64,000 bases of DNA, from positions 4,588,001-4,652,000 of the forward strand of contig NZ_CP059572.1 in the NCBI RefSeq assembly GCF_019175365.1, given 5' to 3'. The notes beneath the pieces are model-generated. The model had not been told where the DNA came from. It did not search any database and saw only the letters and a list, made by a program, of their open reading frames with translations. The DNA comes from Actinomadura graeca (GTDB lineage: Bacteria > Actinomycetota > Actinomycetes > Streptosporangiales > Streptosporangiaceae). Positions 44,534-53,399 of this stretch are shown in pieces (the first letter of the stretch is position 1; each line of letters begins with the position of its first letter). A program made the position numbers and the translations under genes.

Positions 44534-45879
44534 TGGCGAACAAGGACGGACATCGCCGTTTCGGCAGTGTCCGCAAGCTGCCCTCGGGGCGCTATCAGGC
44601 AAGCTACCTCGGACCTGATGGCAAGCGGCGGTACGCGCCGGAGACGTACGAGCGCAAGGGCGACGCCGAACGATTCCTCTCGTTGGTCGAAGCGCAGATG
44701 ATCCAGGGGCAGTGGATCGACCCCGAGCGCGCGAAGGTCAAGTTGGGCGTCTACGCGGCGAAATGGATCAAGGAGCGGCCCGGCCTGCGGCCACGCACGG
44801 TGGAGCTGTACGAGCGGCTCTTGCGAAACCTGATCGGTCCGCACCTGGGCGGCGTGTCGGTCGGTGACATCACCACGAGCATGGTCCGGGAGTGGCGGAC
44901 GGTACTCCTCGACTCTGGGATCTCGGCAAGCGTGACCGCGAAGGCTTACCGGCTGCTGCGGGCCGTGCTCATGACGGCGGCTGAAGAGGACGGCATGATC
45001 GCGCGCAACCCATGCCGCATCAAAGGCGCCGGTGACGAGACGCCGGAAGAACGCCCCGTCCTCACGCTGGCCCAGGTCTTCGAGCTGGCGGAGCTGCTTG
45101 GGCGTCATCCGGTAGGCAACATCCGCAAGCTGGCATCCGGCGGTTACCAGCTCAGGTACCGGCTCCTGGACGCGGACACGCGGGCGTTTCCGCAGGTTCT
45201 TCCCGACCGTCAGGCGGCCGAGCAAGTGCTGTGGAACCTCGCTGTGGAGGGATACGCCGCTGTCGAGCATGACGACCGGTACCGCGCCCTGGTGCTGCTT
45301 ACGACCTTCGCGAGTCTTCGATGGGGCGAGGCTGTGGCGCTTCGTCGGCTGGACATCGACACAGCGGCATGTGCAGTGTCCGTGCGGCGGCAGTACCTCG
45401 AACTCGACACTGGCGCCCTCGTCATCGGGCCGCCCAAGTCACGCGCTGGCAAGCGCACCGTGAGCTTCCCTGTTGGGATCGTGCCGCTGATCTGCGAGCA
45501 CCTGAACGACTACGTGGGCCGTGATCCTTCCGCGCTCGTCTTCGCGGGGCCCAACGGCGGCGTGCTGCGGCGCGGCAACTTTCGGCGCGCGTCACGATGG
45601 GCGCTGGCAGTGGAAACGGTCGGCCTGCCCGGCCTCCATTTCCACGACCTCAGGCACACGGGCAACACCCTCGCGGCGCAGAGCGGGGCGAGCCTGCGCG
45701 ACCTCATGGACCGGATGGGACATGACAGCGTCCGCGCGGCGATGATCTATCAGCACTCGACCTCGGAGGCGGGACGCGCTATCGCTGATGCACTCAACGA
45801 CAAGATCAAGATGGAGCGGGGCGGCGGCGATGACGAGGATGACGGCGGTCTTGGTGGCGTACTCGTCCCGGTGGCCTAA
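44533..45879 (+). CDS. int: Tyrosine site-specific integrase
   Basis: A 448-residue integrase. The Arm-type domain opens the protein (FGSVRKLPSGRYQASYL), then a SAM-like core-binding domain. The catalytic residues are Arg in ASLRWGE (about 262), His-x2-Arg in FHDLRHTGN (about 370) and Tyr in AMIYQHST (about 405). A ~60-residue insert at about 190-250 (IRKLASGGYQLRYRLL) resembles the N-terminal Arm domain. It starts with GTG and recombines attP with the tRNA-Ala 3' end. Confidence 0.95.
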   Translation: MANKDGHRRFGSVRKLPSGRYQASYLGPDGKRRYAPETYERKGDAERFLSLVEAQMIQGQWIDPERAKVKLGVYAAKWIKERPGLRPRTVELYERLLRNLIGPHLGGVSVGDITTSMVREWRTVLLDSGISASVTAKAYRLLRAVLMTAAEEDGMIARNPCRIKGAGDETPEERPVLTLAQVFELAELLGRHPVGNIRKLASGGYQLRYRLLDADTRAFPQVLPDRQAAEQVLWNLAVEGYAAVEHDDRYRALVLLTTFASLRWGEAVALRRLDIDTAACAVSVRRQYLELDTGALVIGPPKSRAGKRTVSFPVGIVPLICEHLNDYVGRDPSALVFAGPNGGVLRRGNFRRASRWALAVETVGLPGLHFHDLRHTGNTLAAQSGASLRDLMDRMGHDSVRAAMIYQHSTSEAGRAIADALNDKIKMERGGGDDEDDGGLGGVLVPVA

Positions 45880-45897
45880 TCGCACGCTTATCGCACG

Positions 45898-45930
45898 AAC
45901 GCCCCCGTCCGTGATCCGGACGGGGGCGTT
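45898..45930. terminator. Bidirectional terminator between int and tRNA-Ala
   Basis: A 14-bp perfect stem (AACGCCCCCGTCCG with its complement) around TGATC serves both the integrase and the tRNA. A less perfect copy lies at 34474-34506 in attL. Confidence 0.85.
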
Positions 45931-45933
45931 TTC

Positions 45934-45980
45934 GCAGGTGGAGCCTAGGGGATTCGAACCCCTGACACCCGGCTTGCAAA
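45934..45980. repeat. attR core (47-bp direct repeat)
   Basis: Identical to 34510-34556. It spans the tRNA-Ala 3' end back to the anticodon loop, the usual crossover region of tRNA-directed integrases. Confidence 0.95.
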
Positions 45981-46011
45981 GCCGGTGCTCTACCAACTGA
46001 GCTAAGGCCCC
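45939..46011 (-). tRNA. tRNA-Ala(UGC)
   Basis: The acceptor stem GGGGCCT pairs with AGGCTCC (one G-U). The anticodon stem CCGGC/GCCGG encloses TTTGCAA, giving UGC. The T loop is GTTCGAATC. The gene is kept whole by the element's attR copy. CCA is not encoded. Confidence 0.97.
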
Positions 46012-46637
46012 GCGTCAACCCGCTGCTCACCTGCGGCGACGTCAGGACGGCGCGATCGGTGTCGATCGTACACCGTCGTCAGGGCAGGGGCTTTTCGGGC
46101 ATGTCCCCCTTGTGGGGGTCGCTGCGAGGGCGCGAACGGGGCCAGGGCGGGGGCCCGGTGGCGCCCGGGTCGGAGCGTCCCGGTCCCTGTGGCGGGGCGG
46201 GGGCAGGGCCGAGGGATCCATCCCTCGGCCCCGTCTGGACGGCGGGGCCACTTCCACATGAGCCCGCCCGTGTTCAGTCCTCGCCCGCCCGTAGCACAGG
46301 AACAAGCATCGGACCTTGCCGGGCCGCCTTCCGACGTCCCGCGGGTTATTAGATCTACGGCGGGTCGAAGTCGCACCCTCGGAAATCATCGCGCATCATT
46401 GTTCAACATTCTTGAACACCTTGAAACGATCTTTCTTCTCCCGAATTCGGAACTCTATGGCGGACGGTCATAGAGGGAGGATCTTTCGGGGATTCACGTG
46501 ACGTGACGGGCCCGATCGTGCACTATGAGCGCTTGGGGGCCGGTAACAACAATGCGATCTTCCACTCGCGCGCGCCCTTCGATCAACTTTCCGCCCGTAG
46601 CACGGTGGGTCAATTCCACAGGCATTGGAGAAGGAAC
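46012..46637. other. Noncoding region with an inverted repeat
   Basis: About 625 bp without a gene. Bases 46340-46480 are AT-rich and hold a perfect inverted repeat, TGTTCAA-CATTC-TTGAACA (46400-46418). It is a likely operator for the regulator pair that follows at 46638. Confidence 0.6.
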
Positions 46638-46874
46638 ATGAGTGCTCCTCGCTTCCGCACCCCGTACGAGGGTGATCCGCACGACGGGGACCCGGCGCGG
46701 GACCTGGTCTGGCTGGGGGCGGTGGGCATGTACCTCACCGTCTTCCTGGCGCTGGGCGGGCGGGGGGTGCCGCCGCGGGAGGCGGCGGCCGTCACCCTCA
46801 TGATGGTGGGCGGCGCCGAGGTGCTCCGCCGGCTGATCAGCGACGGCCGGGGAGGTGCCGGATGGGGAAGGTGA
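46638..46874 (+). CDS. Small membrane protein
   Basis: A 78-residue protein with two hydrophobic segments (LVWLGAVGMYLTVFLAL and AAAVTLMMVGGAEVL). GGAGAAGGA lies before the ATG. It overlaps the next start by 13 bp, so the two form an operon. Confidence 0.65.
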   Translation: MSAPRFRTPYEGDPHDGDPARDLVWLGAVGMYLTVFLALGGRGVPPREAAAVTLMMVGGAEVLRRLISDGRGGAGWGR

Positions 46875-47857
46875 GGGCGCGCCCGGCCGACCCGCGGGAC
46901 TTCGAGGACCACCGGCACTTACAGATCGAGACCCTCACCGAGGCCGCGGCGCGCACCCGCCGCCGTGACGTGCAGGAGCGGATCCTCCAGACCAAGGCCG
47001 AGCTCGGCCTGCTCATCAGCGCGTCGGTGCAGTACGAGCTGGACCGGCTGAGCGGCGCCGACGGTGTCGGGGTCATCGCGTCCGTGGCGTCCGTCCCCGT
47101 GCAGGAGGTGTGGCGGCTGCTGTCCGGCAGCTACCAGCCGGGACCTGCCGTCTGGGCCCATATCCAGCAGATCCTCATGCTCTGCCGCGCCAGCCAGGCG
47201 ATCGACAGGATCACGACGGCCCGGCAGCTGTTCAACCGTCTCGCCGAGCTGTACGAGCTGGACGAACTTCTCGCCCAGCGCCTGCGCGGGCTGGACCATC
47301 GGCGGCGTGGCGTCACCCGGAGCCTCGGGCAGCACCGGACGTCCAGGCCGCACCTCCCGGAGATGCCGCCGCCGGCCAGGGCGCCGTCCCTGCCCGACGA
47401 GGGGGACGGTACGGCCGGGGACGACGCGCGCGAGCCCGAGGGCGACCCGTCCGCCGGGTCGCCGCCACCGCCACCCGCGGTCATCCCGGACCTTCCGGAC
47501 GCGTGCCTTCCGAAGACGCGCAAGCCGCTGCGGCCGGACCCGATGATGGCGTCCACGAAGGCGATGTTCGCCGACACGATGCGCGCGTACCGGGTGTGGG
47601 CGGGCAATCCGAGTTACCGGGAACTGGAGCGCCGCAGCGACAAGAGGATCTCCTATTCGACGTTCAGGAATATGCTGACCAGCGCGACGATGCCCGCAAA
47701 GCTCGATCACGTGGAGGCGCTCGTCCGGGCCCTCGGAGGAACGGCCGAGGATCTGCAGCGCTGGGCCACCGCGTGGCGTCGGCTCGCCATGGTCCCCGAG
47801 TCCGGGAACAGGGATTCCGGGAAACGGATCGTCCTCGAACTCCCGCACACCGGATGA
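46862..47857 (+). CDS. Possible helix-turn-helix regulator
   Basis: A 331-residue protein with two helix-turn-helix-like modules: ASVASVPVQEVWRLLSGSYQ near residue 65 and RRSDKRISYSTFRNMLTSAT near 265. A Pro/Asp-rich linker joins them. The C-terminal part (DHVEALVRALGGTAEDLQRW) resembles the end of an XRE domain. No family was recognised; a DNA-binding role is inferred. Confidence 0.55.
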   Translation: MGKVRARPADPRDFEDHRHLQIETLTEAAARTRRRDVQERILQTKAELGLLISASVQYELDRLSGADGVGVIASVASVPVQEVWRLLSGSYQPGPAVWAHIQQILMLCRASQAIDRITTARQLFNRLAELYELDELLAQRLRGLDHRRRGVTRSLGQHRTSRPHLPEMPPPARAPSLPDEGDGTAGDDAREPEGDPSAGSPPPPPAVIPDLPDACLPKTRKPLRPDPMMASTKAMFADTMRAYRVWAGNPSYRELERRSDKRISYSTFRNMLTSATMPAKLDHVEALVRALGGTAEDLQRWATAWRRLAMVPESGNRDSGKRIVLELPHTG

Positions 47858-47988
47858 TCGACAAGGTGGGTGTCCGCGGGATTTCGGCTCTGACGGCGGA
47901 AGCGTCCCGATAAAGAGGGCCGTCACGACGAGAAGCCATTTCTCCCCGGCCTTTTCATCGAGGCACCGGATGGGGTCCTCGGGCCGGT

Positions 47989-48714
47989 TCAGCCGTGGTC
48001 GGCGGTGACGGCGTCGTCCAGCGGGGCCGGGGCCCCGGCGAGGATGAGGTCGGGGAGGGCCGCGACGCTGGGCAGGACGTGGGTGGCCCCGGCGGCGAGC
48101 AGGCGGCCGCGGTCGTGGGCGCCGGTGAGGACCCCGGCGACGATCGACGCGCCGGAGCGGCGGCCGGTGCGCATGTCGTTCGCGGTGTCGCCGCATACGG
48201 CGACATGGCGGACGTCGTCGGCACCGAGGCGGAGCGCCGCGGTCAGGACGAGGTCGGGCCAGGGACGCCCGCGGGCGACGTCCTCGGGGCACAGGGTGAG
48301 GTCGGCGCGGTCCCACCAGCCGAGGGTGTCGAGGATGCGGGCCTGGGTGCTGCGGGCGAAGCCGGTGAGCAGGCACACGCGGACCCCGGCGTCGCGGATG
48401 CGCTCGATGGCGCGGTCGGCGCCGGGTACGGGTCGCAGGCCGTGCCGGTCGACGAGCTGGTCGTAGGACTGCTCGAAGGCCAGGTTCGCGGCCAGGGCGC
48501 GGGGTTCCTCGAAGAGCGAGCGGAAGATTTCGGCCTTGGAGCCGCCCCGCGACTCGCGGACGCGGGACATGGCCCGCTCGTGCGAGGCCGTACCGGAGGC
48601 GATCCCCAGCGCGGCGATCGCCTCGGCGAAGGCGGTCTCGACGATGTCGCCATCGGCGACAGTGGTCCCGGCGAGATCGAGGCAGGCGATGGTGATCGGA
48701 TCTGCTTCGCTCAC
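47989..48714 (-). CDS. Phosphonatase-like HAD hydrolase
   Basis: A 241-residue HAD enzyme. Motif I is CLDLAGTTVADGD, the AGTT form seen in the phosphonatase-like group. LLTGFARSTQ and CGDTANDM are motifs II and IV. It probably cleaves a phosphonate or phosphate ester. Confidence 0.88.
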   Translation of the reverse strand: MSEADPITIACLDLAGTTVADGDIVETAFAEAIAALGIASGTASHERAMSRVRESRGGSKAEIFRSLFEEPRALAANLAFEQSYDQLVDRHGLRPVPGADRAIERIRDAGVRVCLLTGFARSTQARILDTLGWWDRADLTLCPEDVARGRPWPDLVLTAALRLGADDVRHVAVCGDTANDMRTGRRSGASIVAGVLTGAHDRGRLLAAGATHVLPSVAALPDLILAGAPAPLDDAVTADHG

Positions 48715-48771
48715 GCCGGGGCCTCCCTCGAAGTCAGGACGTCCGCGCTTCGCGGGACTGTCGCCGGCGTC

Positions 48772-48891
48772 TCAGCTGTCGGACGACGTGGCCTCGGTCC
48801 ACAGGTCGAGCTCGGCGCGGTCCTGCTGGAGGCGGCGCCAGACGGCGAAGCCACCGAGGGCGACGACGGCGAGGATGAGTAGCTTCTTCAC
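48772..48891 (-). CDS. DLW-39 micro-protein
   Basis: A 39-residue protein, VKKLLILAVVALGGFAVWRR then QDRAELDLWTEATSSDS. It matches the actinobacterial DLW-39 family in length and in the DLW motif. One membrane helix is present. In relatives it lies right after the gyrA-linked tRNAs; here it lies between tRNA-Ile and tRNA-Ala. Function unknown. Confidence 0.88.
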   Translation of the reverse strand: MKKLLILAVVALGGFAVWRRLQQDRAELDLWTEATSSDS

Positions 48892-49122
48892 GATGGGGAC
48901 CCCTTCACCTCGGTTATGAAGCCGAACCCGGGAAGTGGCGGATCGGTGTCTGCTCCCCCCGGGCTCTCCGCAGCCTAGCAACCGTTGACGGCCGATCCGC
49001 ACCAGGTCACCGTTATCGGATCAGACGTCCAATTCACGGGGTGCGGAGGGTGTCACGCCGCCGCCACCTCGCCGGGACGCCAAGATGACCGGATAATCCG
49101 GGGACGACCTTCGGGAGTGCCG

Positions 49123-49332
49123 ATGGCAGAGGACGACTTCGGGCTCTGGGAGCGCGAACTCGACTCGGGCACGCCGGACGACGAGGCGTCCGGCGGGCGC
49201 GGGATGGTGGTGGTCGCCGGCCTGACCGCGACCGGCTGCACCGCGATGATCGCGCTCGGCGAGGTGCCGCTGGGAACGGCGGGGCTGGTGCTGTCGTCGA
49301 TCATCCTGTTGCTGTGGCGGATCGGGATGTGA
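49123..49332 (+). CDS. Small membrane protein
   Basis: A 69-residue protein, MAEDDFGLWERELDSG then two hydrophobic segments ending LSSIILLLWRIGM. A family is not recognised. It precedes the SDR gene by 18 bp, so cotranscription is likely. Confidence 0.65.
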   Translation: MAEDDFGLWERELDSGTPDDEASGGRGMVVVAGLTATGCTAMIALGEVPLGTAGLVLSSIILLLWRIGM

Positions 49333-49350
49333 GCCGTCATCATCTGCGCC

Positions 49351-50142
49351 ATGGAGCTGCGCGGAGCGAATGTCCTGCTGACGGGCGCGTCCGGGGGGAT
49401 CGGCGGGGCGCTGGCGGAGGCGCTGGCCGCGCGCGGCGGGCGGGTCGTGCTGACCGGGCGGCGGACCGAGGTGCTGGTGCCGCTGGCCGCACGCCTCGGC
49501 GGCAGGGTCGTCACCGCCGATCTGGCCGACCGCGGCGCGGCCGAGAGCCTGCTGGACGAGGCGGGCGATGTGGACGTACTGATCGCGAACGCCGCGCTCC
49601 CGGCCTCCGGGCTGCTGTCGGACTATTCGATCGACGAGATCGACCGCGCGCTGCAGGTGAACCTGCGCGCGCCGATCGTGATGGCGAAGCTCGCGGGCGA
49701 GAGAATGGCCGATCGTGGCCGCGGTCATCTGGTCTTCGTCTCATCGCTGTCCGGGAAGGCGGCGTCCGGGCGGGCGTCCCTGTACAACGCGACGAAGTTC
49801 GGGCTCCGGGGCTTCGCGCTGGCGCTGCGTGAGGACCTGCGGCCGCACGGCGTCGGGGTGTCGACGGTCTTCCCGGGCTTCATCCGGGACGCGGGCATGT
49901 TCGCGGACGCGGGGGTCGCACTGCCCCGCGGCATCGGCACACGAACGCCGCGAGACGTGGCAGAGGCGACAATCCGCGCGATCGACAAGAACCTCGCCGA
50001 GATCGACGTCGCGCCCCTCGGGCTGCGCCTCGGCGCGATCCTCGGCGGGGCCGCTCCGGTGCTCGCGGCCGCCGTCCAGCGCCGCATGGGCGGCCGGCGG
50101 ATCACCCGGGAGCTGGCTGCCGGACAACGCGAGAAGCGTTGA
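49351..50142 (+). CDS. Short-chain dehydrogenase/reductase
   Basis: A 263-residue classical SDR. The cofactor loop is TGASGGIG, NAA follows at about residue 80, and the catalytic Ser and Tyr-x3-Lys are in VSSLSG and YNATK. The TGRR after the second strand suits NADP. The C-terminus is extended, as in the SDR group acting on lipids. Confidence 0.9.
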   Translation: MELRGANVLLTGASGGIGGALAEALAARGGRVVLTGRRTEVLVPLAARLGGRVVTADLADRGAAESLLDEAGDVDVLIANAALPASGLLSDYSIDEIDRALQVNLRAPIVMAKLAGERMADRGRGHLVFVSSLSGKAASGRASLYNATKFGLRGFALALREDLRPHGVGVSTVFPGFIRDAGMFADAGVALPRGIGTRTPRDVAEATIRAIDKNLAEIDVAPLGLRLGAILGGAAPVLAAAVQRRMGGRRITRELAAGQREKR

Positions 50143-50258
50143 CATGGGGGTTCCACCCGCGGTACATCGGGGTCCCGCTTGATCAGCGGTACGAGCCGGG
50201 CGCGCCGTCCCCCCAGGCCGACCCCGCCCGCCTTGTGTGCTCCCAAGGAGGTCCGTAC

Positions 50259-52055
50259 ATGGTGAGAGGTAAGGCAGGCGCGATCGGGGTGGTGGCCGCG
50301 GCCGTCCTGCCCCTGGCGGCGGCGCCTGCGCAGGCGGACGTGAGGGTGGTGCCGGCGGACGCGAAGGTGGTGCCGATCCAGGTCACCGGCGACCCGTCCA
50401 AGCGCTTCAACCTGGTGATCATGGGTGACGGCTATACGGCGGCGGACATGCCGAAGTTCCGCGCCCACCTGGCCGAGCATTTGAACGACCTGTGGACGAT
50501 CGAGCCGTTCAAGTCGTACCGCAGCTACGTCAATGTGTACGCGGTCGAGATCCCCTCGCAGGAGTCGGGGGTGAGCTGCGACCCGCAACTGTCCTCGCCG
50601 CGCCGCAAGACCCCGCTGAGCATGGCGTTCTGGAGCGGCTGCCGGCAGGACGGCGTCCAGCGCCTCCTCGTCATGGACGCCGGCGCGGCCAAGACCTACG
50701 CGGACCTCGTGCCTGGCTCGACCACCGGAAACCGGCAGATCCTCGCCCTGGCCAACAGCGACACCTACGGCGGTGCAGGCGGCGAATACGCGACGGCCTC
50801 GGGCGGGAACGCATTGTCGGCGCTCATCGCCCCGCACGAGCTCGGCCACTCGCTCGGTGGGTTGGACGACGAATACGACTACTACCAACGTGGCGTGCCT
50901 GGCGGGACCTACACGGGAACGGAGCCCGGGTCCATCCACCACACGCTGCTCACCGAGCAGGCAATGAAGGCGCAGAAGAAGAAGTGGTGGCGCTGGCTAG
51001 GCGAACGCAGTGAATCGGGCGGGACGATCGGCCGCTACGAGGGCGGGCTCTACTTCAGCAAGGGCGTGTGGAGGCCCAGCCAGCACTCCATGATGAAGAC
51101 CCTCGGCTACTACTTCGACCAGGTCTCACGCGAGCGGATGACCGAGCGCATCTCCGCCAAGGTCAACCTCGTCCAGGCGCACACGCCCACGGACCAGCCG
51201 GTGGGCGCCGACCGTGTCCTCTGGCTGGAGACGCTCCATCCGACCGGGCACCAGCTGTCCATCACATGGACGGTCGACGGGAAGTCCGTGGAAGGGGGTG
51301 CCAACCTGGATCTGTCACAGCTGCACCTGACGAAGGGCACGCACAAGGTCACGGCCACGGTCACCGACCCCACCGACTTCGTCCGCGACCCAGCCATCCA
51401 GTCGTCCGCCGCACTCACCCAAGCACGCACCTGGACCGTGGACACCGGCATCGAGACACCACCGGCGGACGTGCCCGCCGACTTCTCGTCCTCCACGCCG
51501 GTCGACCAGCCGGTGGGCGGCCGGAGCGTCGTCTACGCCGAGACGACACATCCGACCAAGTCCATCCCGGCGATCGAGTGGGAACTCGACGGGGACCGCG
51601 TGCGCGGGAGCGAACGCGACATCGACCTGCGGCGCCTCGACCTGTCCGACGGCACGCATCAACTCGTCGCGCGGATCGGTCCCAAGAGCCGCACGTGGAC
51701 GGTCGACGCCCACCGCCCGACCGTGAAATACGAACTCTCCAAGGCCGCGCGAGCGCGCGCGGGCCGCACCCCCGAGTACGAGTTCGACGGCCCGTTCACC
51801 ATGCGGCTGACCGGCGCGGACGACCGTCCGGGCGTGGTCGTCTCAGAGTTCCGCGTGGACGGCGACGGCTGGTTCAACTACTTCGGCTGGCCGACCGACT
51901 CGGCCGCTCCCTGGCGCTTCAGCGACACCGGCACCATGATCGACAGCCTCACCTACGGCAGGATCGGCAAGGGACGGCACACGGTGGAATACCGCGCGAT
52001 CGACCCGGCGGGCAACATCGGAGAGGCAGGCACGTTCATCGTCACCCTTCGCTGA
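50259..52055 (+). CDS. Secreted M64-family metallopeptidase
   Basis: A 598-residue protein with a signal peptide (GVVAAAVLPLAAAPAQA). The peptidase domain has MGDGYTAADM and the zinc site APHELGHSLGGLDDEYD, as in IgA-peptidase M64 proteins. Two ~100-residue modules after residue 310 share PVGADRVLWLETLHPT and PVGGRSVVYAETTHPT and are probably Ig-like binding repeats. GGAGG lies before ATG 50259. It probably digests extracellular protein. Confidence 0.9.
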   Translation: MVRGKAGAIGVVAAAVLPLAAAPAQADVRVVPADAKVVPIQVTGDPSKRFNLVIMGDGYTAADMPKFRAHLAEHLNDLWTIEPFKSYRSYVNVYAVEIPSQESGVSCDPQLSSPRRKTPLSMAFWSGCRQDGVQRLLVMDAGAAKTYADLVPGSTTGNRQILALANSDTYGGAGGEYATASGGNALSALIAPHELGHSLGGLDDEYDYYQRGVPGGTYTGTEPGSIHHTLLTEQAMKAQKKKWWRWLGERSESGGTIGRYEGGLYFSKGVWRPSQHSMMKTLGYYFDQVSRERMTERISAKVNLVQAHTPTDQPVGADRVLWLETLHPTGHQLSITWTVDGKSVEGGANLDLSQLHLTKGTHKVTATVTDPTDFVRDPAIQSSAALTQARTWTVDTGIETPPADVPADFSSSTPVDQPVGGRSVVYAETTHPTKSIPAIEWELDGDRVRGSERDIDLRRLDLSDGTHQLVARIGPKSRTWTVDAHRPTVKYELSKAARARAGRTPEYEFDGPFTMRLTGADDRPGVVVSEFRVDGDGWFNYFGWPTDSAAPWRFSDTGTMIDSLTYGRIGKGRHTVEYRAIDPAGNIGEAGTFIVTLR

Positions 52056-53325
52056 TCACATCCCGGCGGGCCGCCGACCCCGCACCCGGAACCGGCGGCC
52101 CGTCCACACTCTCGGAAACCCCCGCAGACTCGGCAGGGTCGGCGGCAGGCTCGCCCGAGACAGCCGCAGGCGCGAGCGGGACGGACAGGGTTTCAAGCGG
52201 GACGGCCGCGGGTTCGAGCGGGACGGCCGCGGGTTCGAGCGGAATGGCCGCGGACTCGGCCGCGGCGGCTGCGGACTCGGCAGGCACTACCGCGGACTCG
52301 GCAAGGACGGCCGCAGATTCGACCGAGACCACCGCAGGCTCGGCCAAAACCGCCGCGGACTCGGCCAGAACCGCCGCAGGCTCGGCCGGAACCGCCGCGG
52401 ACTCGGTCGGAACCGCCGCGGACTCGGTCGGAACCGCCGCGGACTCGGTCGGAACCGCCGCGGGTTCGGCTGGGGCGCGGCGGGCGGTGGCCAGGACGGA
52501 GCCGCAGAGGATCAGGGCGAACGAGGCGATGATCGTCGAGGTGAGCGGCTCGTCCAGGAAGAGGACTCCGGCGGCGACCGCGACCGCCGGGTTCACGTAG
52601 GTGAAGACCATGGCCCTCGAAGTGCCGACCTCCCGGATGAGCTCGAAGAACACCAGGAACGCCAGCGCCGTGCACACGACCCCGAGGCCGGCCAGCGCGG
52701 CGAGGACGCGCCCGCTCGGCAGTTCGTCCGGCCACGTCGCGGCCGCGGGGACGACGTAGAGGAGCGCCGCCAGGGCGAGCGACGACGCGGCGAGGTGCAG
52801 GCTCGGCAGGTCCTGGAGCCGCCGGGTCGCGATGAGCGGTGCCGTCGCGTACCCGAGCGCGACCAGCATGACCTCGCCGAGCGCCCACGTGTCGCCGCCG
52901 CCGAGATGCGGCCCGGCGAGGACACCGACGCCGCCCAGCCCGATCAGCAAACCCGCCCAGCGGATCGGGCCGAGGCGTTCGGCGTCCCCGGTGAGCCTCG
53001 CGAGCAGCACCCCGATGATGGGGACGGCGGCGATCAGCAGTCCGGTCATGGAGCTGGTCAACCGGTGCTCGGCGTCCGACAGCAGCGCCCAGGGCCCGAG
53101 GATCTCCAGCGCCGCGAACGCCAGGAGCGGGCGCCAGTGCCGGCGAATGGCGTCCAGCCCTCCGGCGCGCACCGCCAGGGGCAGCAGCAGGACGGCGCCG
53201 AGCGCGGTCCGCGCGAAGACGAGCACGGGTACCGAGACGCCCTCGACCGCCACCTTGATCATGAGATAGGGGATGCCCCACAGCACGCTCATCAGCGCGA
53301 ACAGCACCCAGCCGCGGCGACTCAC
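52042..53325 (-). CDS. EamA-family transporter with a heptapeptide-repeat tail
   Basis: A 427-residue protein. The first 285 residues hold ten hydrophobic helices and two EamA domains. The last ~140 residues are unusual: about a dozen copies of a 7-residue unit like ESAAVPT and ESAAVLA, encoded by 21-bp tandem repeats, best preserved at 52400-52470. The tail should lie in the cytoplasm or wall side. GTG 53325 is chosen because GGAGG lies 5 bp before it. The substrate may be an amino acid or drug. Confidence 0.88.
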   Translation of the reverse strand: MSRRGWVLFALMSVLWGIPYLMIKVAVEGVSVPVLVFARTALGAVLLLPLAVRAGGLDAIRRHWRPLLAFAALEILGPWALLSDAEHRLTSSMTGLLIAAVPIIGVLLARLTGDAERLGPIRWAGLLIGLGGVGVLAGPHLGGGDTWALGEVMLVALGYATAPLIATRRLQDLPSLHLAASSLALAALLYVVPAAATWPDELPSGRVLAALAGLGVVCTALAFLVFFELIREVGTSRAMVFTYVNPAVAVAAGVLFLDEPLTSTIIASFALILCGSVLATARRAPAEPAAVPTESAAVPTESAAVPTESAAVPAEPAAVLAESAAVLAEPAVVSVESAAVLAESAVVPAESAAAAAESAAIPLEPAAVPLEPAAVPLETLSVPLAPAAVSGEPAADPAESAGVSESVDGPPVPGAGSAARRDVISEG

Positions 53326-53399
53326 CACGTCCTCCGTTCGTCCTCTCCGCCCCTGCCCGGCGGATGGGCCCCGGCCATGACACCGGGCGGGGTACCGGT

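Larger units (their letters stand above)
34510..45980. mobile_element. AICE (pSAM2-type integrative conjugative element)
   Basis: The element is bounded by a perfect 47-bp direct repeat. The right copy is inside an intact tRNA-Ala; the left copy is the matching 3' half. It carries the expected AICE set: GntR regulator, Pra, FtsK-like transfer protein, RepSA-type initiator, Xis and tyrosine integrase, with the integrase next to the tRNA. Cargo fills 35.2-39.2 kb. AICEs excise, replicate by rolling circle and move as double-stranded DNA through a single FtsK-like protein. All core frames are open, so it may still be active. Confidence 0.93.
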
